DNA of 55,353 nucleotides from NCBI RefSeq assembly GCF_018332715.1, contig NZ_BOQP01000018.1, forward strand, positions 1 to 55,353. Direction: 5' to 3'. The notes under the pieces are model-generated. The model had not been told where the DNA came from. It worked only from the letters and a program-made list of their open reading frames with translations, and did not search any database. Within the stretch, counting starts at the first letter, position 1, and the number at the start of each line of letters is the position of its first letter. Below are positions 32,317 through 39,758 of this stretch, piece by piece. A program made the translations under genes and the position numbers. The DNA comes from Winogradskya consettensis. Lineage in GTDB: Bacteria; Actinomycetota; Actinomycetes; Mycobacteriales; Micromonosporaceae.

Positions 32317-32330
32317 CGGATTGCAATCCG
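32317..32330. promoter_or_regulatory. 14-bp perfect palindrome, possible operator
   Basis: CGGATTGCAATCCG is a perfect inverted repeat about 113 bp upstream of the moaC start and about 358 bp before the GGDEF-EAL start. It could bind a dimeric regulator of moaC; no regulator gene is adjacent. Confidence 0.4.
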
Positions 32331-32560
32331 TTCCACGCGGTGAATTGGTCCACCACACGCTTTTTTCATGAGGTGCCCCCACGGCATCGGACGTACATTG
32401 CACTCCAGGTCATGGCACCCGTCCAGTACGCGTGCGCGAACCACTGGAGGGGTACGGCAAATACACGGTCTCCGAACACTGCGGAGCGTTGTTAAACGGT
32501 CACTGATTCGGTACAAAGCGGGCGAGACTCGCATTTCGTGAAACGAGCGACAAATCATTC

Positions 32561-32589
32561 TTGCTGACTACGCATTCCTTTCCTAACCT
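32561..32589 (+). promoter_or_regulatory. sigma-70-type promoter of the GGDEF-EAL gene
   Basis: TTGCTG (32561-32566) and TAACCT (32584-32589) are separated by exactly 17 bp. Transcription would start near 32596 and give a 5' leader of about 90 nt. Confidence 0.55.
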
Positions 32590-32687
32590 CTTGGCAGGGA
32601 ACGCGGCCGGCGCTCCTCAAAGGACTCGCTCCGCAACGCCCTTAAAAAAGGCTTTGCATGCCGTTCATGTGATGGAGGCGCAAATGC

Positions 32688-35306
32688 GTGACAACGACTG
32701 GCACTGAATCAGACAGCCCTCGCCGGCTACAGAGTGGCGACAAGGGATTGACAGCCCGTATGGGCAACGGGGGACCATGGGGACATGGAGCACCCGCGGT
32801 GAACGACGCGAAGGCCGACAAACGACTCCGGTTGTGTGTCGGCCTCGTCGCGTTCGCAGGGTCATGCTGCCTGCTCCAGGCGGCGCTCGAGGCGCCACCG
32901 GTGCCGCTCGGCAGCCTGTTCTATCTCGCCGCGCTGACCGTCATCATCGCGGTCGCGGGCAGCCCGATCATCCTCATCCGCATCCGCTCGGAGAAGCGCG
33001 CCTACTCGGCGACCTCCGGCGCGCTGCTGGTCGCGGTGGCCACCATCCCGCCCCAGTGGGTGATCATCTGCACGATGCTGGGCATCCTGACGGCGAAGAT
33101 CTCCATCCGGGACCCGATGAAGGTCACCTGGAACGTCGCCAAGGACGTCGTCGCGGCCACCGCCGCCGGCACGACCGCCTACCTGGTCGGCATCCGGCCC
33201 GACATGGGGCACATCGGCGACTTCCAGTCGTACCCGAGTCTGGTGCTCGGTCTTCTCGCCGCCGCACTTGCCTACGGCATCGTTGACGAGTTCCTCGGCA
33301 ACACGATCTTCTCGCTGGCAACGCGCACGTCATGGCGGCGCACCATGCTGCGCAACCTCGACCTCGTGCTCGCCGCCCGCGGGTTCAACATCGTGCTGGC
33401 GCTGGTCGCCGTCCTCACGATCGAGCGGAGCACGCTGCTCATCGTGACGATGATCCCCACGGTGCTGGCCCTGCAGCTCGCGACGAAGAACAAGATCCGT
33501 CAGCGCGCCGACCAGGAGGCCTGGCAGCGACTCGCGGGGACCGCCGACCAGCTCAACGTGACCGACCTGGCCTCGGTGCTGCACTCCGCGGTGACCCGCA
33601 CCCCCGGGCTGTTCTCCGCCGACGAGGCCGAGATCGAGCTGGACGACGTGGACCCACCGCGTCTCGTGCGCGGCTCGGCCGATCGGCTCGGCTACGAAGG
33701 ACCGCGCAGCGAGGCCCCCGAGCGGGAGGGTTCGACCATCGAGGCTGCGCTCGACGGCCCGACCAGCGGTGCCATCGGTGTCCTGCGGCTCCGCTTCCGC
33801 AAACCGGTCAAGCTCAACGAATCCGAGCAGTACAAGCTGCAGACGCTGGCGTCCTCACTGTCCACGGCCATCGGCAACGCGCGGGCGTACGCCGAGCTCA
33901 AGCGGGTCAGCGCCGAAAACGCGTACGAGGCAGCCCACGACCCGCTCACCGGCCTCGCCAACCGCCGTGAGCTGCTCGAACAGGCCGCCCGCAGCTTCGC
34001 CGGCCGCAGCTCCGACGGCATGCTCGCCATGCTGCTGATCGACCTCAACCACTTCAAGGAGGTCAACGACACCCTCGGTCACGCCGCCGGCGACGACGTC
34101 CTGCGCGAGGTAGCCCGCCGGCTCGAACACGCCGCGCAACCCGGCGACCTGGTCGCACGGCTCGGCGGTGACGAGTTCGCGGTCCTCCTCGCCCACCTGC
34201 CCACCCCGGCCGTGGCCAGCCACCGCGCCGCCGCGATGCTCACCTGCCTCGAACCCCCGATCGTGGTCGACGGCATGCAACTCACCGTCGAAGCGGCCGG
34301 CGGCATCGCCCTCGCCCCCGGCAGCGGCGGCGTCCAGGAATTGATGCGCCGCGCCGACGTCGCCATGTACCAGGCAAAACGCGGCGGCCAGAGCACAGCC
34401 ACGTACGCCCACGCACACGACACCGCGGACGTCGGCCGCCTGATGCTCGGCGGTGAACTCACCCGTGCGGTGGCCGAGCACGAATTCTTCGTCGACTTCC
34501 AGCCCATCGTCGACCTGGCCTCCGGCGAAGTGACCTCCGCGGAAGCCCTCGCCCGCTGGCACCACCCCGAACACGGCAACCTGACCCCGATGCAGTTCCT
34601 GCAAACGGTCGAACGCTCAGGCCAACTCCCCGCCTTCGCCGACGCCGTCCTCGAAGAATCCCTTACCGCCCTCTCCGTCTGGCGCGACGCCGGCTTCAAC
34701 CTCCCCGTCGCCGTCAACGTCTCCCCCCGCAGCCTCCTCGACCCCACCTTCCCAGCCACCGTCCTCGACCGGCTCGCCGCCCACTCGGTGCCACCCGACC
34801 GGCTCGTACTGGAACTGGCCGAGACCCTGACACTGAGCCAGCTCGACGTCGTCGACCGGGCCCTGAGCGAACTACGCGACGCCGGCGTCCGCCTCGCCCT
34901 CGACGACTTCGGCACGGGCGTCTCATCACTCTCGGTCCTGTCCCGCATCCCGGTGCACCAACTGAAGATCGACCGAGAGTTCGTCACCGCGGTCGAGACG
35001 TCCTCGGAGGCCGCGGCCGTCATCAGGTCAACCGTCGACCTAGCCCGCAGCCTGCAGCTCAGCGTGGTCGCCGAGGGGGTTGAGAGCGAACCGCAGCGGC
35101 TGGCGCTCTGGGAGCTCGGCTGCGTCGCCGGGCAGGGGCATTTGTTCGCTCGCCCGATGCGGGCTGACCGACTGCTTGCCACGCTGCAACGCGGGTCCGC
35201 AGGCACACCCGGCATCCTGGCCGAGCCGCTGCACAAGGCCGGGTCGGTCGTCCGCATGCCCCGCCGCCGCAACTCGCGCTCCCAGATCCCCCACCTCCCA
35301 GCCTGA
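32688..35306 (+). CDS. membrane GGDEF-EAL cyclic di-GMP enzyme
   Basis: This 872-aa protein has a membrane sensor region (about 45-270, seven or eight hydrophobic segments), a GAF-like region (about 280-405), a GGDEF domain (RLGGDEFAVLL, residues 493-497) and a C-terminal EAL domain (SAEALARW, Glu619; DDFGTGVSSL; KIDREFV; VVAEGVES; QGHLFARPM). Both catalytic signatures look intact, so it may both make and break c-di-GMP, or one activity may be silent. Start is uncertain: GTG 32688 follows GGAGG (32674-32678) by 9 nt, while GTG 32799 follows GGAG by 8 nt and begins just before the first hydrophobic segment. A 7-codon ORF (ATG 32684) overlaps the first start. Confidence 0.92.
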   Translation: MTTTGTESDSPRRLQSGDKGLTARMGNGGPWGHGAPAVNDAKADKRLRLCVGLVAFAGSCCLLQAALEAPPVPLGSLFYLAALTVIIAVAGSPIILIRIRSEKRAYSATSGALLVAVATIPPQWVIICTMLGILTAKISIRDPMKVTWNVAKDVVAATAAGTTAYLVGIRPDMGHIGDFQSYPSLVLGLLAAALAYGIVDEFLGNTIFSLATRTSWRRTMLRNLDLVLAARGFNIVLALVAVLTIERSTLLIVTMIPTVLALQLATKNKIRQRADQEAWQRLAGTADQLNVTDLASVLHSAVTRTPGLFSADEAEIELDDVDPPRLVRGSADRLGYEGPRSEAPEREGSTIEAALDGPTSGAIGVLRLRFRKPVKLNESEQYKLQTLASSLSTAIGNARAYAELKRVSAENAYEAAHDPLTGLANRRELLEQAARSFAGRSSDGMLAMLLIDLNHFKEVNDTLGHAAGDDVLREVARRLEHAAQPGDLVARLGGDEFAVLLAHLPTPAVASHRAAAMLTCLEPPIVVDGMQLTVEAAGGIALAPGSGGVQELMRRADVAMYQAKRGGQSTATYAHAHDTADVGRLMLGGELTRAVAEHEFFVDFQPIVDLASGEVTSAEALARWHHPEHGNLTPMQFLQTVERSGQLPAFADAVLEESLTALSVWRDAGFNLPVAVNVSPRSLLDPTFPATVLDRLAAHSVPPDRLVLELAETLTLSQLDVVDRALSELRDAGVRLALDDFGTGVSSLSVLSRIPVHQLKIDREFVTAVETSSEAAAVIRSTVDLARSLQLSVVAEGVESEPQRLALWELGCVAGQGHLFARPMRADRLLATLQRGSAGTPGILAEPLHKAGSVVRMPRRRNSRSQIPHLPA

Positions 35307-35317
35307 CCACCCCGCCC

Positions 35318-35630
35318 GACCCGACCACCTTGTCCGGCCCGCCCCACCCCGTCCGGCCCGACCGCCACCCGGCCCGACCGCCCGTCCGGCCCGACCACCA
35401 CCCGGCCTGACCCACCCCGCCCGGCCCGACTGCCCGTCCGGCCCGACCGCCACCCGGCCTGACCCACCCCATCGGGCCTGACCGCCCGCCCCGACCGCCC
35501 ACCTGACCCGCCCCGTCCTGCCCGATCGCCCGTCCTGCCTGACCGCCCACCTGGCCTGACCCACCCCGTCCGGCCTGACCGCCCGCCCGGCTTGATCATC
35601 ACCCGGCCTTTCCACCCGCCCGGCCCCACG
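35318..35630. repeat. C-rich degenerate repeat tract, about 16-bp period
   Basis: Variants of CCGGCCCGACCGCC recur with spacing of about 16-17 bp, for example ACCCGGCCCGACCGCC. The minus strand is G-rich and could form G-quadruplexes. Open frames across it are artefacts of composition. It fills the gap between the GGDEF-EAL gene and the 56-bp palindrome. Confidence 0.75.
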
Positions 35631-35644
35631 GCGAAGCCGATCCA

Positions 35645-35700
35645 CACTTAGGTTGTGTGCAATTAAATTGTGCACAACTTAATTGCACACAACCTAAGTG
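35645..35700. promoter_or_regulatory. 56-bp near-perfect AT-rich palindrome
   Basis: Arms of 22 bp (35645-35666 and 35679-35700) are perfectly complementary and the 12-nt centre is itself palindromic (TTGTGCACAA, 35668-35677) about the same axis, so 27 of 28 base pairs match; the only mismatch is A35667/C35678. The central 30 bp (35658-35687) have the layout of a MarR/OhrR-type operator: AATTAAATTGT, GCACAA and TTAATTG around one dyad. It ends 16 bp before the GT87 ATG. It could equally be a terminator hairpin for the GGDEF-EAL gene. Confidence 0.6.
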
Positions 35701-35716
35701 GGTCGTCAGCCAGCGA

Positions 35717-36955
35717 ATGATCGGCTCTGCCAGACTGGCCAGCGTGAGGTTGCCGGAGCGGATTGATCAAGCAGCCGGTGGACTCGCCGCAGACGCTGCC
35801 CTCTACGGGCTCTCCGCCGTATTCGCGCTGGTAACGGCGCTCACCTCGACATTGCTGCCGCACCGAGCCTGGGGAACGATCGCTGCCTGGGGCTACCTCG
35901 CGGCCTTCCTGATCACCAGCACCCAGCTGATCCTCCGCCGACCGGCCGCGCGGACAGGCCTGACCTGGCTAGCCTGGGCCGCGACGGCACTCCTTCCCCT
36001 AGTGGTGGAGGCGGTGCAGCGCGCAACCGGCCGCACCGATCGCGCCCAGGAGGAAGTGCTGGTCGTCGAGCACATGGGCGAACGCCTGGCGCACACCGGC
36101 ACGCCGTACCTCTCCCGCGACGCCATCTCCGCGCTGCCGTCAGGCGATCAGTTGCTGGGCTACGCGCCGTACCAGCCAGGAATGGCCGTTTTCGGTCTGC
36201 CTCGCGCTGCCCTCGGCGACTTCTGGTTCACCGACGCCCGGATCTGGTTTGCCCTGGTCACCGCGGGTGCGCTGGTCACGGCGGTGCGGCTGCTGACCAC
36301 CTCGACCGTACGCGCATTGCAGTTCGCCACCGTGCTCCCGCTCTGCGCCCTGACGCTCGCGACCGGCGGCGACGACCTCCCCGTGCTCGCCCTGTCGCTG
36401 CTCGCGCTGGCATTCGCGGGCCGGGGCCGGTTCGTCGCGGCGGGCGTGGCGGTGGGGGCGGCGGCCTCGCTGAAGTTGTTCGCGTTTCCGGTGCTCGCCG
36501 TGCTCCTGGTTCTGGCGATCACGCGCAAGGACGTCCGCCGCTTCCTGCCGGGGGCCCTGGGCCTGCCGATCTTGACGCTGCTACCAGCCTTGCTCGTCCA
36601 CGCGGACGCGTTCGTCGAGAACGTCCTGCGTTTCCCGCTCGGTCACGGGGTGGTGACGAGCCCCGCGCAGTCACCCTTCCCGGGCTATCTCATCGCGCAG
36701 GCACTGCCCGGCGGTCGTTATGTCGCGATCGGACTGTTGTTCGCGGCAGGTCTGGCGATCGCGGTGCGACTCATCCAGCATCCGCCACACACGGCCGCGA
36801 CAGCCGCCCTCTTCTGCGGGTACGGGCTCCTCGCCGCAACTTTGCTCATGCCGACCACCAGATTCGGCTACCTGCTGTACCCGCTCGCGTTCCTCGTCTG
36901 GGCCCCCGCACTCGGCCGGCGGGAGTGGCAACCAGCTCGACTGTCCACCGGATAG
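35717..36955 (+). CDS. GT87/DUF2029-like membrane protein
   Basis: The 412-aa protein has about ten membrane segments and resembles DUF2029/GT87 mannosyltransferases. A large early extracytoplasmic loop holds EEVLVVEHMGERLAHTGTPY, LSRDAISALPSGDQLLGYAP and YQPGMAVFGLPRA, the region where the family has its catalytic acid and Tyr-Pro motifs. Later segments include VAVGAAASLKLFAFPVLAVL. It is not closely similar to the other GT87-like protein at 28478. ATG 35717 or GTG 35744 may be the start; the frame from 35657 runs through the palindrome and is unlikely. Operator-like DNA directly upstream suggests regulated expression. Confidence 0.75.
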   Translation: MIGSARLASVRLPERIDQAAGGLAADAALYGLSAVFALVTALTSTLLPHRAWGTIAAWGYLAAFLITSTQLILRRPAARTGLTWLAWAATALLPLVVEAVQRATGRTDRAQEEVLVVEHMGERLAHTGTPYLSRDAISALPSGDQLLGYAPYQPGMAVFGLPRAALGDFWFTDARIWFALVTAGALVTAVRLLTTSTVRALQFATVLPLCALTLATGGDDLPVLALSLLALAFAGRGRFVAAGVAVGAAASLKLFAFPVLAVLLVLAITRKDVRRFLPGALGLPILTLLPALLVHADAFVENVLRFPLGHGVVTSPAQSPFPGYLIAQALPGGRYVAIGLLFAAGLAIAVRLIQHPPHTAATAALFCGYGLLAATLLMPTTRFGYLLYPLAFLVWAPALGRREWQPARLSTG

Positions 36956-37023
36956 CTGGCGCATACAGGCTGACATTCAGCAGACCCACAGGGACAACGC
37001 CACCACGCAGTGACACGGCCTTG

Positions 37024-37029
37024 TACCGT
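37024..37029 (+). promoter_or_regulatory. -10 element TACCGT of the zinc-ribbon gene
   Basis: TACCGT is 6 nt before the ATG at 37036; no Shine-Dalgarno is present. Confidence 0.5.
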
Positions 37030-37035
37030 TTAAAG

Positions 37036-37461
37036 ATGCAGATGACCTGTCCCAAGTGTCATGGCGAGATGCGGGTCTACGAGCGCAGCGGCGTGACTAT
37101 CGACCAGTGCACGGAGTGCCGCGGCATCTTCCTCGACCGCGGCGAGCTGGAGAAACTCTTCGACGCCGAGGCCAACTGGAACAGCCGCCAACCGCAGGCC
37201 GGTGCCCCACCGCGCCCGGCCCAGGCTCCGGGAGCCCCGGGGGGTTACCCGCCTCCGGCCCCGCCCGCCCCGCCGGTCCACGGTGGTTACGCGGCCCCGG
37301 CCCCCGCCTACGGCCAGCCCGCTTATCCGGCTGCCCCGGCCCCGGCCTACGGTCACGGTCCGCAGTACGCACAGCACGGATACCACGGCCACTACCGGCA
37401 GCAGGGGCATCACGGCCACTACCGCCGCAAGAAGAGCTTCCTCGGCGAGCTCTTCGACTGA
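37036..37461 (+). CDS. TFIIB-type zinc-ribbon protein
   Basis: The 141-aa product starts with a compact zinc ribbon of the zf-TFIIB family: MTCPKCHGEM and DQCTECRGIFLDRGELEKLF supply Cys5, Cys8, Cys25 and Cys28. The rest is Pro/Ala/Gly/Tyr-rich (about 55-115) and then His/Tyr/Gly-rich (QHGYHGHYRQQGHHGHYR), ending KKSFLGELFD. The His-rich tail could bind metal. Proteins of this kind are widespread in actinobacteria and functionally unassigned. The promoter is leaderless-type, which fixes the start. Confidence 0.87.
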   Translation: MQMTCPKCHGEMRVYERSGVTIDQCTECRGIFLDRGELEKLFDAEANWNSRQPQAGAPPRPAQAPGAPGGYPPPAPPAPPVHGGYAAPAPAYGQPAYPAAPAPAYGHGPQYAQHGYHGHYRQQGHHGHYRRKKSFLGELFD

Positions 37462-37577
37462 GCCTCACCGACGCCGAATCGGGAGCGCGGCAACCCGCCG
37501 CGCCCCCGCTTGATGGCGGGCACCCCCCGAGTGTGACTCGCCGCCCTTGAGTGGTGCGCGTGAGTGGCGCGCGCCGC

Positions 37578-38810
37578 CTACCAGCTGCCGTCGTCGCGGA
37601 CCCGTTCGGCCGGGCCGTCGCCGGTCAGCAGGCCGGTCAGCGCCTCGTCGAGATCCTTGCCGAGATACCACTCGCCGCCCTGATCCAGCGCGAAGACCCG
37701 CCCGTGCTCGTCGATCGCGAGGATCGCGTCGCCTTTGGCCTCCACGCCGAGCGGAAACAGCCGAGTCCCGATCACGGTGCCAAATTCTCCGAGCACATCC
37801 GCCGTGTACGCCGCGGCCGACGGCTCGAGGTTCAGCCACCTGATCTGCCGACGAATCCCAGGACCGCGGAGCCCGCAGAAGATCCCCGGAAAGTCCATCA
37901 CCGCGGCCCGGGCGGCGGGAAACACCCGATGCCGATGCCGGTTCCCCGGCACCAGCACCACATCGTCGATCATGCCGTCGGCCAGGACCTCGGCGACGGT
38001 TCGCTGCATCGGTCGCCAGCCCGCGTCGGCCAGCGCCCCGGCGACCGGGTCGGGGAAGCGGCCGGGCTGGGCGACGTTCTCCGAGTACGGGCGGAACGGT
38101 TCGATGAACGCCAGGTGGGACCAGGGGAGCAGCGCGAAGTCGACGAGGATCGCGATGCAGGATTCGCACGGACGGGCTTCGGTTCCGGCGAGCGGGTCAC
38201 CTTTTTCGCGTACGAAATATGCTTCGAAGTCCGCCGTGCGCAACCAGGCACGGACCTCGTCGCGGGTCATCGGGGTTTCGCGGTGCCGGTCAGCCTCGTG
38301 CAGCACATCGGAGAGCACGATCAACTCGGCGTGGCGCTCGAGGCCGCGTACCGTCGAAGCGGGTTCCAGGTCTCGCAGCTGCCGCGCGACCAGCGGATGG
38401 TGGTTGATCTCCTGGTCACCCTTGGCGCCGCGGGCCAGATAGAGCCGTCCGTCCACAGTGATGTGCGCGGCCGTCGTCGGCACCGGCCTGCGACGCGCGT
38501 TGCGCCGCAATTCCACTTCTGGAGCCACCGTACGCCGCTGAGCTGCGACTTCCGGCCACCGCTCGCGATACAGCTCGGCAACCACGCTGGGCGGCACCCC
38601 GGGAAACGTTGACAGCGCACCGGTTTCGCGATCGATGACCGTGCGGGCACCGTCCCCCGGGATCGGCAGCACCGCGGGCGGCTGGCGCGTCCACACCACG
38701 AACCCCAGGTCGAACTCGGTGACCATCGGCGTGCACTCGTACCCCCGGCGCTCGGTTTCGCTGCGCGCCCAGCCGGCGGCGATCTCCTCGGCCTCGTCCC
38801 GTGTGATCAT
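37578..38810 (-). CDS. YwqJ-type deaminase flanked by immunity-type domains (SUKH-3)
   Basis: A 410-aa protein with three parts. Residues 1-100 (MITRDEAEEIAAGWA, FDLGFVVWTRQPP) resemble the Imm35/YrhB-type immunity fold. Residues about 105-250 form a cytidine-deaminase-like domain of the YwqJ type, with zinc ligands in ERHAELIVL (His160, Glu162) and ARPCESCIAIL (Cys215, Cys218). Residues about 265-400 match SUKH-3: VIGTRLFPLGVEAKGDAILA, IDEHGRVFAL, GEWYLGKDLDEALTGLL. GGGGGCGGA precedes the ATG at 38810; the frame to 38864 is not used. It is divergent from the type VII toxin genes. Whether it acts as toxin, immunity protein or defence deaminase is open. Confidence 0.8.
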   Translation of the reverse strand: MITRDEAEEIAAGWARSETERRGYECTPMVTEFDLGFVVWTRQPPAVLPIPGDGARTVIDRETGALSTFPGVPPSVVAELYRERWPEVAAQRRTVAPEVELRRNARRRPVPTTAAHITVDGRLYLARGAKGDQEINHHPLVARQLRDLEPASTVRGLERHAELIVLSDVLHEADRHRETPMTRDEVRAWLRTADFEAYFVREKGDPLAGTEARPCESCIAILVDFALLPWSHLAFIEPFRPYSENVAQPGRFPDPVAGALADAGWRPMQRTVAEVLADGMIDDVVLVPGNRHRHRVFPAARAAVMDFPGIFCGLRGPGIRRQIRWLNLEPSAAAYTADVLGEFGTVIGTRLFPLGVEAKGDAILAIDEHGRVFALDQGGEWYLGKDLDEALTGLLTGDGPAERVRDDGSW

Positions 38811-38923
38811 TCCGCCCCCTCGATGTGCCAAAAATGTGCACGCGCTGAAGTTACCTGAACACATACGGTTGCGTCGCCCGTTACTGTCATTGACGTCGAT
38901 GGACGTTCGTGAGGGGGGCGACC

Positions 38924-39436
38924 GTGGCGGAGACAGCAGATCGTGACGCTAACCAGGCATTGCGTGCACGCTTCAACGAGGTACACGGCCAGTACCAGCG
39001 GCTTAGGTCCGGAATGGACGAATTGCAGCGCAACCTGAGTGCGCTGCGGGCCACCGTCCGCTCCGACGACGGCTTCGTCGAGGCCACCGTCGGGCCGCGC
39101 GGCCAGCTCATAGACCTGAAACTCGACCCGGGCGTCTATCGCGAGCTGGAACCCGACGAGCTCGCCGACGAGATCATCGCGGTCACCGCAGCGGCCGCCA
39201 CCAAGGCCGCGATCGAGGTCCAACGCCTGATGGCGGGTCTGATCCCCTCCGAATCCGGCCCGATGCGCTTCCTCAGCGACAACGACTTCGGCTCGCTGCT
39301 GCGCCGGCAGGACGCGATCATGCGGGATGCCCCCGGACCCGCCTCGGCTCCCGCTTCCGGGCCCGATTTCGGTCCCGCTCCCGGCCCCGTTCCCGGCCCC
39401 GCTTCCGGCCCTGTCTTCGGACTCGGCGATGAGTGA
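38924..39436 (+). CDS. YbaB/EbfC family protein
   Basis: The 170-aa product has the YbaB/EbfC fold: an N-terminal helix (FNEVHGQYQRLRSGMDELQR), beta strands VEATVGPRGQLIDLKLDPGV and a C-terminal helix (LADEIIAVTAAAATKAAIEV). YbaB proteins bind DNA as dimers, but in actinobacterial type VII loci such proteins commonly head the operon and may act as chaperone-like partners. The C-terminus is a Gly-Pro-Ala-Ser repeat (APASGPDFGPAPGPVPGPAS). GTG 38924 is taken because GAGGGGGGCGACC lies just upstream; GTG 38909 is inside that signal. The stop overlaps the next gene by 8 nt. Confidence 0.85.
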   Translation: MAETADRDANQALRARFNEVHGQYQRLRSGMDELQRNLSALRATVRSDDGFVEATVGPRGQLIDLKLDPGVYRELEPDELADEIIAVTAAAATKAAIEVQRLMAGLIPSESGPMRFLSDNDFGSLLRRQDAIMRDAPGPASAPASGPDFGPAPGPVPGPASGPVFGLGDE

Positions 39437-39758
39437 GCTCTGGCTCGACCCCACCCTCGCCGGTGGCGCCGGGCGTGACCTCGCATCAGCCGGTGAACAC
39501 CTCCGCGAACTGCGGTCGGACGCCGGGGCAGAACTAGCGGCAATGAGCGGCGCCCAGCCCTGGGGCACCGACGACATGGGCCGCGCCTTCGAACGCAACT
39601 ACCGCCCCGCCGAAGAACAATTCCTGCAGGCCTGGACCGCTTTGGGCAGCCACGTGGCCGGGCTCGGCGACGCGGTCATCCAGGCGGTTCGAGAGGCCAC
39701 AGAAGCAGATCTTCACGCATCAGTACGCGTAGAGCACACGTACCGGAACCGGCGATGA
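39429..39758 (+). CDS. WXG100-like type VII secretion protein
   Basis: The 109-aa helical protein looks like a WXG100/ESX-type partner: two amphipathic helices (GGAGRDLASAGEHLRELRSD and AEEQFLQAWTALGSHVAGLG) joined by a turn with QPWGTDDMG, where the PWG occupies the W-x-G position. Such small proteins pair with the helical N-terminus of the large substrate to present a secretion signal. ATG 39429 overlaps the YbaB-like stop region by 8 nt and its own stop overlaps the toxin gene by 4 nt, so the three genes form one coupled operon. Confidence 0.8.
   Translation: MSELWLDPTLAGGAGRDLASAGEHLRELRSDAGAELAAMSGAQPWGTDDMGRAFERNYRPAEEQFLQAWTALGSHVAGLGDAVIQAVREATEADLHASVRVEHTYRNRR

Larger units (their letters stand above)
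32205..32687. other. 483-bp AT-richer intergenic regulatory interval
   Basis: It separates divergent moaC and the GGDEF-EAL gene and is clearly richer in A/T than its surroundings. Contents seen: ATTGCACT twice (near 32295 and 32396), a 14-bp palindrome at 32317, a promoter at 32561-32589, A6 near 32643, and a strong Shine-Dalgarno at 32674. No gene was found. A molybdenum cofactor or c-di-GMP riboswitch was looked for by eye and not recognised. Confidence 0.6.

Noticed and set aside
32590..32687. c-di-GMP riboswitch in the leader of the GGDEF-EAL gene
   Set aside because: GCAACGCCC and GGCTTTGC recall parts of the GEMM motif, but the conserved core order and stems could not be assembled on either strand.
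35657..35716. GT87 start at 35657 within the palindrome
   Set aside because: It would add 20 residues (MQLNCAQLNCTQPKW...) encoded by the palindrome with no similarity to family N-termini and no Shine-Dalgarno.
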